Shown: in pieces, positions 17,564 to 26,153 of the stretch | How positions within the stretch are numbered: position 1 is the stretch's first letter | Layout of the letters: every line of letters starts with the position of its first letter | Origin: Agrobacterium salinitolerans | GTDB taxonomy: Bacteria; Pseudomonadota; Alphaproteobacteria; Rhizobiales; Rhizobiaceae | DNA: 64,000 bases | Direction: 5' to 3' | NCBI RefSeq assembly: GCF_002008225.1 | Contig: NZ_MRDH01000027.1 | Location: 124,001-188,000, forward strand | Translations under genes and position numbers: made by a program | The notes under the pieces: generated by a model | Told to the model about the DNA's origin: nothing | The model's database searches: none | What the model saw: the letters and a program-made list of their open reading frames with translations, nothing else

Positions 17564-17637
17564 TGGCTGGGGAACCTGGATTCGAACCAAGATCGACGGA
17601 GTCAGAGTCCGCTGTTCTACCATTGAACTATTCCCCA
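17564..17637 (-). tRNA. tRNA-Gln(CTG)
   Basis: 74 bases on the minus strand, including encoded CCA (TGG at 17564-17566 on the plus strand). The acceptor TGGGGAA pairs with TTCCCCA, the anticodon stem GCGGA/TCCGT closes a CTCTGAC loop with anticodon CTG, and the T-loop is GGTTCGAATCC. Its 3' end faces the integrase remnant at 17340-17431. Confidence 0.95.
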
Positions 17638-17758
17638 AAAGCCTTAAAGCGCGTGGCGCGTTCGCTTTGGTGGGTCGTCATATAGATGATTTATTCCGGG
17701 GCGCAAGTCGAAAAAATCGAAAAATGCGTTTTATCCCTGTTTTGCGTTTGCCCGTGGC

Positions 17759-18196
17759 TCAGAGCCGTGCGCGGGTGGAACGCGGGGTGGAGAGCAAGAG
17801 GCTGGTCTCACTGCCGGTAATGCCGGGCACCAAGCGGATGCGGCGCAGTACCGCGTCGAAATCGCTGAGCGTGGCGGCGTTGAGTTCCACGATAAGATCC
17901 CAGCGGCCGTTGGTGCTGTGAATTTCGGAGATTTCCGGAAAACCGCCGAGTGTGCGGATGACGCGGTCCGTCACATGGCCTTCAATTTCGATCATCATGA
18001 TGCCGCGGATTGCAGCCTCCACGGCGTCGGCACGCAGGATGACGGTATAGCCGATGATCGTGCCGTCGTTTTCCATTCTTTCGATGCGCGAGCGCACCGT
18101 CGCGCGCGAGGTTCCCGTCTCGATTGCGAGATCGGAAATGCTGCGCCTGCCATTGTGGCGCAGAAGGGTTATGAGCCGCTCGTCGAGATTGTCCAT
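17759..18196 (-). CDS. Lrp/AsnC family transcriptional regulator
   Basis: 145 residues from ATG 18196 (MDNLDERLI). The N-terminal winged helix-turn-helix is SISDLAIETGTSRATVRSRI, followed by the alpha/beta RAM effector-binding domain (about 65-140, with IIGYTVILRADAVEAA, WDLIVELNA and TSLLLSTPRS). It is transcribed divergently from arginase and ornithine cyclodeaminase, the classical arrangement of a local Lrp-like activator of arginine/ornithine catabolism. Two palindromes in the 129-base intergenic space are likely operators. An extended start at 18226 would run into one of these palindromes and is disfavoured. Confidence 0.92.
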   Translation of the reverse strand: MDNLDERLITLLRHNGRRSISDLAIETGTSRATVRSRIERMENDGTIIGYTVILRADAVEAAIRGIMMIEIEGHVTDRVIRTLGGFPEISEIHSTNGRWDLIVELNAATLSDFDAVLRRIRLVPGITGSETSLLLSTPRSTRARL

Positions 18197-18207
18197 ATGA
18201 CCAATTC

Positions 18208-18260
18208 GGTAAATCAATTTTACCACATCGATAGTTTATTTCGATAATATTGCCAATATT
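18208..18260. promoter_or_regulatory. Two palindromes between lrp-like gene and arginase
   Basis: GGTAAA-TCAAT-TTTACC at 18208-18224 and AATATTG-C-CAATATT at 18246-18260 are both perfect palindromes in the divergent promoter region. They are AT-rich, as Lrp/AsnC sites usually are. Binding by the adjacent regulator is inference. Confidence 0.5.
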
Positions 18261-18325
18261 TGATGTTCATTTCGCCGGATCGCTGTGGTGAACTTGGGCT
18301 TGTTGGCAGGAAAGTGAGGACGGGA

Positions 18326-19246
18326 ATGGAAATCAGGCTTGTTGGTGCGCCGTTGCAGATCGGGGCCGGGCAACTGGGATGCGAAATGGGGCCGAGCGCC
18401 TATCGCGTTGCGGGGCTTGCCTATGCTCTCGAAGAACTGGGGCATCGCGTTGTCGATACCGGCAATGTGACGCCGGCGACCTTCCGCGAATTTAACCATC
18501 CCAATCCCGCCGTGCATCATCTGCCTGAAACCGTGGCCTGGACCGAGGCGCTGACGGAGGCTGCCTATCGTGAGAGCGCGGATGCCGTACCGATCTTTCT
18601 CGGCGGCGACCATGCGATTTCCGCAGGGACGGTCGCCGGCATGGCGCGCCGGGTGGCTGAAAAGGGCCGTCCGTTTTTTGTGCTCTGGCTCGACGCCCAT
18701 ACCGATTATCACACGCTGGAGACGACGCGCAGCGGTAATCTGCACGGTACGCCGGTTGCCTATTTCAGCGGGCGAAAGGGTTTTGACGGTTATTTCCCGC
18801 CGCTTTCCCATGCGGTGCCTGAGGAAAATATCGGCATGATCGGCATCCGCAGCGTTGATCCGGCCGAAAGGGCCGCACTGGAAAAGAGCGGCATCACCGT
18901 TCACGACATGCGCTCGATTGACGAGCACGGTGTTGCCGTCCTGCTGCGCGAATTCCTCGCTCGGGTTCAGGCGGCGAACGGGCTTTTGCATGTCAGTCTG
19001 GATGTCGATTTTCTCGAGCCCTCCATCGCGCCCGCCGTCGGCACCACGGTTCCGGGCGGCGCGACGTTCCGTGAGGCGCATCTCGTGATGGAAATGCTGC
19101 ATGATAGCGGGCTGGTCTGCAGTCTCGATCTCGTGGAACTCAACCCGTTTCTCGACGAGCGCGGCAGAACCGCGACGCTGATGGTGGATCTCGCCGCCAG
19201 CCTGCTGGGCAAGCGGGTCATGGACCGCCCGACGCGGGCCGGCTGA
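18326..19246 (+). CDS. rocF: Arginase
   Basis: 306 residues. It hydrolyses L-arginine to L-ornithine and urea with a binuclear Mn centre. The metal-binding motifs are complete: GGDHAIS with H96, DAHTDYH with D123, H125 and D127, and SLDVDFLEP with D226 and D228. ATG 18326 is chosen because GAGGACGGGA lies just before it and the protein starts at the conserved MEIRLVGAP. An ornithine cyclodeaminase gene follows 10 bases later and an Lrp-type regulator is divergent. Together they convert arginine to ornithine and then proline. Agmatinase is a less likely alternative given length and context. Confidence 0.93.
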   Translation: MEIRLVGAPLQIGAGQLGCEMGPSAYRVAGLAYALEELGHRVVDTGNVTPATFREFNHPNPAVHHLPETVAWTEALTEAAYRESADAVPIFLGGDHAISAGTVAGMARRVAEKGRPFFVLWLDAHTDYHTLETTRSGNLHGTPVAYFSGRKGFDGYFPPLSHAVPEENIGMIGIRSVDPAERAALEKSGITVHDMRSIDEHGVAVLLREFLARVQAANGLLHVSLDVDFLEPSIAPAVGTTVPGGATFREAHLVMEMLHDSGLVCSLDLVELNPFLDERGRTATLMVDLAASLLGKRVMDRPTRAG

Positions 19247-19256
19247 AAGGGGTGAT

Positions 19257-20315
19257 ATGATGACCGTGATACCGAACCTCAATATCGTCCCCTTCGTCAG
19301 CGTCGATCACATGATGAAACTTGTGCTGCGCGTGGGCATCGATACGTTTCTGCGCGAGCTTGCCGGGGTGGTGGAAGAGGATTTCCGCCGCTGGGAAAGC
19401 TTCGACAAGACGCCGCGCATTGCCTCGCATTCGAAGGAAGGTGTCATTGAACTGATGCCGACCAGCGATGGCACGCTTTACGGCTTCAAATATGTCAACG
19501 GCCATCCGAAGAACATGAAGGAAGGCCGCCAGACGGTGACGGCTTTCGGCGTGCTTTCCGATGTCGGCAATGGTTATCCGCTGCTGCTGACCGAGATGAC
19601 CATCCTGACGGCGCTGCGAACCGCCGCCACCTCCGCTGTTGCCGCAAAATATCTCGCCCGCAAGAACTCCCGCTCCATGGCCATCATCGGCAATGGCGCA
19701 CAGAGCGAATTCCAGGCGCGCGCCTTCAAGGCTATCCTCGGCATAGACACGCTGCGGCTATTCGATATCGACCCTTCCGCCAGCGAAAAATGCGCCCGCA
19801 ATCTCGCCGGGCAGGGTTTTGCCATCAAGATTTGTGAAAGCTCGCAGGAAGCGGTCGAAGGGGCGGATATCATCACGACAGTCACCGCCGACAAGCAATA
19901 TGCGACGATCCTGACCGACAACATGGTCGGGCCCGGCATTCACATCAACGCCGTGGGCGGCGATTGCCCCGGCAAGACGGAACTGCACCGGGACATTCTG
20001 CTGCGATCGGATATTTTTGTGGAATATCCGCCGCAGACACGCATTGAAGGTGAAATCCAGCAATTGCCGGCGGATTATCCCGTCACCGAGCTTTGGCAGG
20101 TCATATCGGGTGAAAAGCAGGGGCGGGCAAGCGACCGGCAGATCACGCTGTTCGACAGCGTCGGCTTCGCGACGGAAGATTTTTCGGCGCTGCGTTACGT
20201 GCGCTCAAAGCTGCCATCCACCGGGCTTTATACCGAGCTCGATCTGCTGGCCGACCCGGATGAACCACGTGACCTGTTTGGGATGCTGTTGCGGTGTGAG
20301 GCGGCCCTCGTCTAG
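19257..20315 (+). CDS. ocd: Ornithine cyclodeaminase
   Basis: 352 residues. It converts L-ornithine to L-proline and ammonia using bound NAD. The family pattern is present: the N-terminal substrate region (KTPRIASHSKEGVIELMP), MTILTALRTAATSAVAAKYL, the Rossmann motif IIGNGAQSEFQARAF, and DIITTVTADK. The C-terminal extension with YPVTELWQVISGE is typical of the longer OCD group. AAAGGGGTGAT precedes the start. It lies 10 bases after arginase, forming a two-gene arginine-to-proline pathway. Fully intact. Confidence 0.94.
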   Translation: MMTVIPNLNIVPFVSVDHMMKLVLRVGIDTFLRELAGVVEEDFRRWESFDKTPRIASHSKEGVIELMPTSDGTLYGFKYVNGHPKNMKEGRQTVTAFGVLSDVGNGYPLLLTEMTILTALRTAATSAVAAKYLARKNSRSMAIIGNGAQSEFQARAFKAILGIDTLRLFDIDPSASEKCARNLAGQGFAIKICESSQEAVEGADIITTVTADKQYATILTDNMVGPGIHINAVGGDCPGKTELHRDILLRSDIFVEYPPQTRIEGEIQQLPADYPVTELWQVISGEKQGRASDRQITLFDSVGFATEDFSALRYVRSKLPSTGLYTELDLLADPDEPRDLFGMLLRCEAALV

Positions 20316-20335
20316 GGATTTCCAGCGCTGGCCGT

Positions 20336-21220
20336 CTATTTCGTTTCCCGGCGGTTCCTGCGGGCAACCACATGCTCCCGCCAGATGGTGAAGAGGCCGG
20401 CGGCGATAACAATCGCCGCACCGATGACCATGTTGGGCGTCACCACTTCCCCATAGACGGTGACGCCGATGATGGAGACGAGCACCAGCTGGTAATAGGA
20501 AAAGGGCTGCACGGAGGCCGCATCCGCCAGTTCGAACGCCTTTATCAGGCAATAATGGCCGCTCATGCCGGTAATGCAAAGCGCCAGCATCCAGCCCCAA
20601 TCCTGCGGAGCGAGGTTGACCCAATAAAACGGGCCGACCAGCGTCAGGGCCGCCGCGCCGGCCACGCCGGTGTAGAAGAAGCTGGTCATCGCTGAATCGC
20701 TCTTGCTGCCAAGGCGGGTCAGGACACTGTAGAGCGCCAGCATGAAGGCGGCCACGAAGGTGATCATCAGCTTGTTGTCGAAGCCTTCGCCATCTGGCTT
20801 GAGAATGACGAGAACGCCGATGAAGCCGACAAAAATGGCGCTCCAGCGCCGCCAGCCCACATGTTCTCTCAGCAAAGGCATGGACAGCGCCGCAACGATC
20901 AGCGGCGCGGAGGCGAGGATGGAATGGCTGTGCGCCAGCCCGACGACGGCGAAGGAGAAGATGGAAAAAACGATCTGTACGGCAAGAAGCACGCCACGGC
21001 CGATCTGCAGCCAAGGGCGGTTGGCCATGACGGCGCCCCTGATGCCGCCGGCGGATTTTGCAGCCATCAGCAGAACAAAAACGGCAAAGGCCCAATATCG
21101 CAGCATGGCGATAAAAACCGGCGGATAGGCGCTGCCCAGATGTTTCGATATGCCATCTTGCGCCGCAAAGATCGTGAAGGCGACAAGCGCATAAAGAAAG
21201 CCGGTTCTGGGTGATGGCAT
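20336..21220 (-). CDS. DMT-family (EamA) transporter
   Basis: 294 residues, about ten hydrophobic segments in two EamA repeats (first about 5-135, second about 145-280). Motifs such as GFIGVLVILKPDGEGF and SYYQLVLVSIIGVTVYGEV are typical of the 10-TM drug/metabolite exporter family in the inner membrane. The gene is convergent with ornithine cyclodeaminase, 20 bases apart. The substrate is unknown; such proteins export amino acids, metabolites or drugs. Confidence 0.9.
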   Translation of the reverse strand: MPSPRTGFLYALVAFTIFAAQDGISKHLGSAYPPVFIAMLRYWAFAVFVLLMAAKSAGGIRGAVMANRPWLQIGRGVLLAVQIVFSIFSFAVVGLAHSHSILASAPLIVAALSMPLLREHVGWRRWSAIFVGFIGVLVILKPDGEGFDNKLMITFVAAFMLALYSVLTRLGSKSDSAMTSFFYTGVAGAAALTLVGPFYWVNLAPQDWGWMLALCITGMSGHYCLIKAFELADAASVQPFSYYQLVLVSIIGVTVYGEVVTPNMVIGAAIVIAAGLFTIWREHVVARRNRRETK

Positions 21221-21592
21221 AAGAAAACCGCTATCCGACTGCCGTCGGCAAAAGAGTATTCGGGATGAATGAGGTGGGTGTCGGCCATATGTTATGACGG
21301 CACCTTGTCAGACAACCTTATTTTCCGAATAGCTGCCATGCAAGTGTGGAAGCTGCGTTTTTGGCAGGCGGATTGCCGGCTTAGCCTGCGCTACTGTCTG
21401 GTTTAGATTTCTCGAAAAGGCGCAAGTCTTTAATTCATGCCAATTGCATCGACGTCATCCTCGGGCCTGTCCCGAGGATCTGCGACTTGCTGGTTGTATT
21501 CGACGTGTTTAGATCCTCGGCACAAGGCCGAGGATGACGGCAACATGTCTGGTGGGGTTCATGCCCACATGACGGCGTCGCGCTTAAGGCCT
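21221..21592. other. Intergenic region with dispersed palindrome
   Basis: 372 bases between the DMT transporter promoter and the 3' end of idhA. Apart from the palindromic repeat at 21453-21539 and the presumed promoter of the transporter gene near 21221-21330, I see no gene. Confidence 0.6.
21453..21539. repeat. Dispersed alphaproteobacterial palindromic repeat
   Basis: CGTCATCCTCGGGCCTGTCC and its continuation to GAGGATC form one hairpin. AGATCCTCGGCACAAGGCC and its continuation to GAGGATGACG form a second, and the outer ends pair with each other. Units of the type CGTCATCCTCGGGCTTGACC are widely dispersed between genes in rhizobia and other alphaproteobacteria. Confidence 0.8.
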
Positions 21593-22585
21593 TCAGCCGA
21601 TCGTCACGGCCGACTTCGAGGCCGCGGATTTCAGCGCGGCGTCGGCCAGTTTCAGCGCGATCAGACCGTCCTTGATGGAGGGCGACGGTGCGACATTGTT
21701 TTCGATGCTGTCGATAAAGGCGGTGATTTCCGCAGCATAGGCCGCCGTATAGCGCGTCATGAAGAAATCATGCAGCGGCGGGCGGGTGTAACCTTCCGCA
21801 TTGGCGATTTCGATGGAAACCGGGCGCTGGTTTTCGGCAGCCGCCGAGCCTTCCGAGCCGTGCACTTCGATGCGCTGATCATAACCATAGGTGGCGCGGC
21901 GGGAATTCGAAATGATCGCCTGCCTGCCGCTTTTCGTGGTCAGGATGATGCTGGCGCTGTCAAAGTCACCCAGCGCACCGATCTGCGGATTGACGAGAAC
22001 GGAACCGGTGGCGAACACGGTTTCCACTTCCTCGCCGAGCAGGAAGCGGGCCATGTCAAAATCATGAATGGTCATGTCGCGGAAAATGCCACCGGAGACC
22101 TTGATATAGTCGGCCGGCGGCGGGCCGGGGTCGCGGCTGGTGATGGTGACCATTTCCACCTTGCCGATGCGGCCATCGTCGATTGCCTTGTGGACGGCCT
22201 GGAAATGCGGGTCGAAACGGCGGTTGAAACCGAGCATCACCTTCGCACCGGTTTCCTCGACCACCTTGGCGCAGGCTTCCGCGCGGGCGACATCGAGATC
22301 GACGGGCTTTTCGCAGAAGATCGCCTTGCCGGCGCGGGCGAAACGCTCGATCAGGTCGGCATGGGTGTTGGTCGGCGTGCAGATGATGACGGCGTCGATC
22401 GTCTTGTCGGCCAGAACCTCATCGATCGTGCTGACCTTGCACTGCGCTTCGCGGGCGATTGCTTCCGCAGCGCCGGCCATGGCGTCGACAACGGCCGCCA
22501 GCTGCGCACGGCTGTCGGTGGTGATCGCCTTGGCGTGGACCTTGCCGATCCGTCCAGCGCCGAGCAGCGCCAATTTCGTAACCAT
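21593..22585 (-). CDS. idhA: Inositol 2-dehydrogenase
   Basis: 330-residue GFO/IDH/MocA oxidoreductase. It oxidises myo-inositol to 2-keto-myo-inositol with NAD, the first step of inositol catabolism. The N-terminal Rossmann motif is GAGRIGKVHAK. EKPVDLD, GFNRRFDPHF and GGIFRDMTIHDFDMARFL carry the conserved catalytic Lys, Asp and His of the family. The rest of the iol pathway is not in this window. A GGAA-N6-TTCT motif 75-88 bases upstream resembles the IolR operator of Sinorhizobium idhA. Confidence 0.9.
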   Translation of the reverse strand: MVTKLALLGAGRIGKVHAKAITTDSRAQLAAVVDAMAGAAEAIAREAQCKVSTIDEVLADKTIDAVIICTPTNTHADLIERFARAGKAIFCEKPVDLDVARAEACAKVVEETGAKVMLGFNRRFDPHFQAVHKAIDDGRIGKVEMVTITSRDPGPPPADYIKVSGGIFRDMTIHDFDMARFLLGEEVETVFATGSVLVNPQIGALGDFDSASIILTTKSGRQAIISNSRRATYGYDQRIEVHGSEGSAAAENQRPVSIEIANAEGYTRPPLHDFFMTRYTAAYAAEITAFIDSIENNVAPSPSIKDGLIALKLADAALKSAASKSAVTIG

Positions 22586-22659
22586 CTTTCCTCCGGTTTC
22601 TCACACCCATCCCTCACTCCCGGAAGGACAGAATATGAATACAAGCAATGTTTCGATAT

Positions 22660-22673
22660 GGAATATATGTTCT
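22660..22673. promoter_or_regulatory. Possible IolR operator upstream of idhA
   Basis: GGAATATATGTTCT fits GGAA-N6-TTCC with one mismatch. That is the palindromic motif described for the RpiR-type inositol repressor IolR of Sinorhizobium. It lies in the idhA promoter region. Confidence 0.45.
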
Positions 22674-22798
22674 ATTTTGCTAGTTCGACATCGCAGATGT
22701 GTCAAGCGTTTTGACGATGATCCAGGGGGCCGAAATCACGCCTTCAGGAAGATGGTGCGGCGCGGATGGCTGGTGTCGAGAAAAGCCCCGCGCAACAA

Positions 22799-24049
22799 TC
22801 AATCAGCCGAAGCTGTCAGGGCCGTATTATGGGGCAGGGCGTATACCTCAACGGGGGTTTCGAGGCCGCGCAGCAGCCATGGGCCGAGATTTTCCAGCTT
22901 TCCCTGATATCCGGCGGTGCGCACGAATTCTTCTGAGAAAAGCACATTGCGCCCGGTCTCCTTGGTCAGCGTTTCCAGCCGTGACGCGATATTGACGGCA
23001 GGGCCGATGACGGTGAAATCGAGGCGGGTTTTCGAGCCGATATTGCCATACATGACATCGCCGACATGCACGCCGATGCCGTAGCCGAGAGGATCGTGTC
23101 CCTTGCGGCGATTGATTTCATTCAGCGCAACGAGGCTCTTCTGCGCGCTGGCAATGGCTTTCAGCAGGTTTTCGCAGGCCTGCGGGTCGCTGAGCGGGAA
23201 AATCGCCAGCAGCCCGTCGCCCATGAATTTCAGGATTTCGCCACCGAATTCCTCGATGGGATCGCACATGGCGTCGAAATAACCGTTCAGAAGCTCGATG
23301 ACATCGTCGCGCGGCCAAAGGTCGGAAATATGGGTGAAATTGCGCAGGTCGCAGATCAGGATCGCCGCACCCACCGTCATACCGCTGCCGCGTGTCGTTG
23401 CGCCGTTGAGAATTTTTTCGCCCGCATGCGGCCCCACATAGGTCTCCAGAAGGGTGCGCGTCATGCGGTTCTTCAGGCGTATTTCGCTGACGAGCGCCAG
23501 TGCCGGAAGCAGGTTTTTCAGGGCGAGGATTTCGCTGTCGGAAAAACCGCCGGGCCGGTCGCTGGAGAATGTGGCGACATGGCGCTTGCCGAAGGTATGC
23601 TCGATCGGCCAGGCGCAATAATCCGTCAGCCCCTCGGCCCGCAGGTCTTCGTAGATCGTATAGCCGGGCTCATCGATGTCTTCTCCGTTCAGCCGGTGGC
23701 GGACTTCGGTGGCGCCCTGATGAATGTCGTTGATGGGGCTATTGAGATATTCAGGCGTATTTTCAGATCCGTAGCCATAGGTGGCGATCTCGGCGGAGGA
23801 CAGGCCGGCTTTCCACAGAATGCGCGCGCCAAGCCATTGCGGATGGCGAATGCGGAAAGCGAGCACGCCCCGCGCCACGGAAACTCCGCTCTCCCGAAGC
23901 CTGTTGCAGAGTTCGACGAATATGTCGTCGATAAAGCGTTCGTCCTTGGTGCCCGTGATCAGCCAGTCAAGAATTTCCGTCTTCTCCGCCGGCCACAATT
24001 CATCCAGTGCTGAAGAAACCCGTTCTTCGGTGTCGAGACTTAGTGTCAT
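22799..24049 (-). CDS. Class III adenylate/guanylate cyclase
   Basis: 416 residues from ATG 24049. The N-terminal half (about 1-190) is a soluble sensor-like region with no membrane segment and no known domain that I can name. The C-terminal cyclase catalytic domain (about 215-385) shows AAILICDLRNFTHISD with a metal-binding Asp, GGEILKFMGDGLLAIFP with the second Asp, and the GIGVHVGDVMYGNIGS region. It is predicted to make cAMP from ATP in the cytosol. Rhizobia carry many such cyclases. A longer start at 24133 is possible but adds unconserved sequence. A perfect 18-bp palindrome lies about 170 bases upstream. Confidence 0.88.
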   Translation of the reverse strand: MTLSLDTEERVSSALDELWPAEKTEILDWLITGTKDERFIDDIFVELCNRLRESGVSVARGVLAFRIRHPQWLGARILWKAGLSSAEIATYGYGSENTPEYLNSPINDIHQGATEVRHRLNGEDIDEPGYTIYEDLRAEGLTDYCAWPIEHTFGKRHVATFSSDRPGGFSDSEILALKNLLPALALVSEIRLKNRMTRTLLETYVGPHAGEKILNGATTRGSGMTVGAAILICDLRNFTHISDLWPRDDVIELLNGYFDAMCDPIEEFGGEILKFMGDGLLAIFPLSDPQACENLLKAIASAQKSLVALNEINRRKGHDPLGYGIGVHVGDVMYGNIGSKTRLDFTVIGPAVNIASRLETLTKETGRNVLFSEEFVRTAGYQGKLENLGPWLLRGLETPVEVYALPHNTALTASAD

Positions 24050-24220
24050 GGCAGGATTCCGGAGGTTGTTGCTGCTCTCGCGCAAGCGGGGCACATGTCG
24101 CAAAGGCGAAACATGGTCGCTCGCGAACCCCATGTGGTGCCGGATAACGAAAATGTTAAGAGAGGAGCGCGGAAAATGTTCCGGAAGGGATTGGCTTAAT
24201 CAGGCCACGCGCGCCGCCCG

Positions 24221-24238
24221 GATGTTCCCGGGAACATC
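24221..24238. promoter_or_regulatory. Perfect 18-bp palindrome upstream of cyclase gene
   Basis: GATGTTCCCGGGAACATC is a perfect palindrome between the cyclase start and the small HTH gene that ends at 24280. It could be an operator for the cyclase gene or act as a stem after the HTH gene. No T-run follows on either strand. Confidence 0.4.
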
Positions 24239-24279
24239 GTCCCCGGCGGCGCTGAGATTTTTAATGATCGCCAGGTGGA

Positions 24280-24510
24280 TCAGATAACGGTTTCAACGGG
24301 AATATGAAGTGCTGCGGCAACGCGTCTGATGCGCAGCGGATCGCTGTCCGTGCCGTCTTCCAGCGCGCGTATTTCGCTGGTGGTCAGGCCGCAGGTCACG
24401 GCAAGCTGTTCGACCGTATATCCGGCGAGATTGCGTGCGGTGAGGACCTTTTTGGCAAATGGAGCATCGGTTTCGTGATCGGAATCGGGTTGTGAGATTG
24501 AAATTGTCAT
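24280..24510 (-). CDS. Small XRE-type helix-turn-helix protein
   Basis: 76 residues from ATG 24510, preceded by GGGAG. Residues about 22-70 form a Cro/C1-like helix-turn-helix: LTARNLAGYTVEQLAVTCG with LTTSEIRALEDG and RIRRVAAALHIP. It probably binds DNA as a small regulator. There is no effector domain. It is located upstream of the cyclase gene on the same strand, but 230 bases separate them, so independent transcription is possible. A longer start at 24627 is not supported by a ribosome-binding site. Confidence 0.75.
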   Translation of the reverse strand: MTISISQPDSDHETDAPFAKKVLTARNLAGYTVEQLAVTCGLTTSEIRALEDGTDSDPLRIRRVAAALHIPVETVI

Positions 24511-24761
24511 TATTGCATCTCCCTCAGAATGGACACTTAAATGCGGGCGGCACAGAAAAGTTGCCGGGGCCGAATGCGACCGCGTTGCCGGAGAAGAATA
24601 TCGGTGCTGCAACGCAGCGAGGAACATAGCGGCTTCATCGACCTACGCAATAGTTAAATTTTGTTAAGATTCGTGATCGCCGCATTCCTGCGGCACGCCC
24701 TGCCCGAAAATGGCCGAAAATCCCACGTTTTCAGGGCTCCTGCGAGGACGGGCGGCTTTCG

Positions 24762-25871
24762 CTACAGCATGCCCCAGGCGCGAAACCGGCCACGGCCGGT
24801 CACTTCCCGCAATTCCAGTTGGTTGGCGAGGCCTATAGCGCCCTGCGGCGTGGTGCCGAGTTCCTTGACAATCATCGCCGCAGAAACCACCGGTCGAGAG
24901 ACGACAAGCTCCACCAGTTCCGGCAGGCGAGAGGAAGAGCGTCGGCCGGCCAGTTTGCGCATCATGCGTTCTCGCGCATGGGTCAGGCGGTCATGTTCCT
25001 TCATGCCGGCCTGCGCCGCTTCGTAAAAGCTGTCGAGAAGTGCGGCAATGCGCTGCGTCTGGTTTCGGGCGTGCCGGCGCTCCCGTGGGATCGCACGCAG
25101 ACCGGCGCTCAGGGCCGGCAGGTGAGCGGGTGTGACGGCGCCGTCGCGCAGAAAGGCGGAGACCAGAAGTCGGCCGAGCCAGGGGCTGCGTTGCAGCACC
25201 TCGATCATGTTCCACGCGTCGAGCAGGATGGCGGTGCGAAGGATTGCCGGCAGTTCTTCCGTGCGCGCAAGGACAGCCCACCATTCTTTCAACCGTTCGT
25301 CTTCGTCCCAGTCGGGTTCGTTGATGATCGCATGGCTTTCCTCCCTGTGCATTGGCTGAAGCGCGCCTCCGGTGGTGATCGCATCGAGCGTTGCGGCGCT
25401 TCGCGCCAGCAGCGCGTCCAGCTCGGAAAAAGCGCCGTCCAGCGATGTTTCCTCCTCTGCGTCGGCATCTTCATCGCGGGAATGGTCGAGTGTTTGCCGT
25501 GGAGGTGCTGGTTCTTCGGCAAGCGCGGCCCTGCCGCGTAGCCTAGAAAGGCCCGGCGCGGTAAAGGCCCAGCCGGAGGCATTGGAAAAGATCAGCCGTC
25601 GCGAGCGGAGAATCCGGTGCGCCGCCGTCATTTCATGGGTTGGCGCGCGCACATCCATATGGGCGTCATGCAGCACAAGATCTTCCATGTGAACGAGTTC
25701 GCCATCCACCCACATGGATGAAATCGCATCGGTGAAATCCTGCCTTTCGATGAAGCCCTGTTTCATCGGTGACCGGTCGATCCGCTCGTCCAGCCGCGCC
25801 AGCGCCTCGCCGGCGCGGGCGGCGGCAATGAGGAGCTTTTCGATCTGTACGTCCGATATATCGTAAATCAT
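24762..25871 (-). CDS. RHE_PE00001-family protein (DUF1612 with HTH)
   Basis: 369 residues. The N-terminal part (about 1-120) with LDERIDRSPMKQGFIERQDF and SMWVDGELVHMEDLVLHDA matches the DUF1612/RHE_PE00001 group, which is almost restricted to rhizobia. The C-terminal 60 residues form a winged HTH-like domain (ELVVSRPVVSAAMIVKEL and GTTPQGAIGLANQLEL). The middle is acidic and low in complexity. It is presumed a DNA-binding regulator. Its target is unknown. It stands alone, divergent from the MFS transporter, so it could regulate that gene. Confidence 0.85.
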   Translation of the reverse strand: MIYDISDVQIEKLLIAAARAGEALARLDERIDRSPMKQGFIERQDFTDAISSMWVDGELVHMEDLVLHDAHMDVRAPTHEMTAAHRILRSRRLIFSNASGWAFTAPGLSRLRGRAALAEEPAPPRQTLDHSRDEDADAEEETSLDGAFSELDALLARSAATLDAITTGGALQPMHREESHAIINEPDWDEDERLKEWWAVLARTEELPAILRTAILLDAWNMIEVLQRSPWLGRLLVSAFLRDGAVTPAHLPALSAGLRAIPRERRHARNQTQRIAALLDSFYEAAQAGMKEHDRLTHARERMMRKLAGRRSSSRLPELVELVVSRPVVSAAMIVKELGTTPQGAIGLANQLELREVTGRGRFRAWGML

Positions 25872-26153
25872 TGATATTTTTTAGTTTGAGCACGGGCGGC
25901 TTACAAGGCGGATCACAGTCGGGCACCTCCGCTTTCGCGGTTTTCACCCAAAATCCCGACGAAAAGCCGTGTGGTTACAGAAATGGCGGGACGAGGGTTT
26001 TGCTCGCCCTTGCTGTTTTTTCGTCAATATTGCGGCGCGGTATAAACTTGCGCACTGCAACATGGCGGGTATATACCCCCACCGAGAGCGACAAATTATC
26101 ACACCTTCCGTTCGCCCTTCCATCTCCAGACGAAGATGAATTGGAGTTTACCC

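Noticed and set aside
21437..22714. 425-codon plus-strand open frame opposite idhA
   Set aside because: It covers idhA in antisense and includes the dispersed repeat. The translation is Arg/Gly/His-rich with no recognisable domain.
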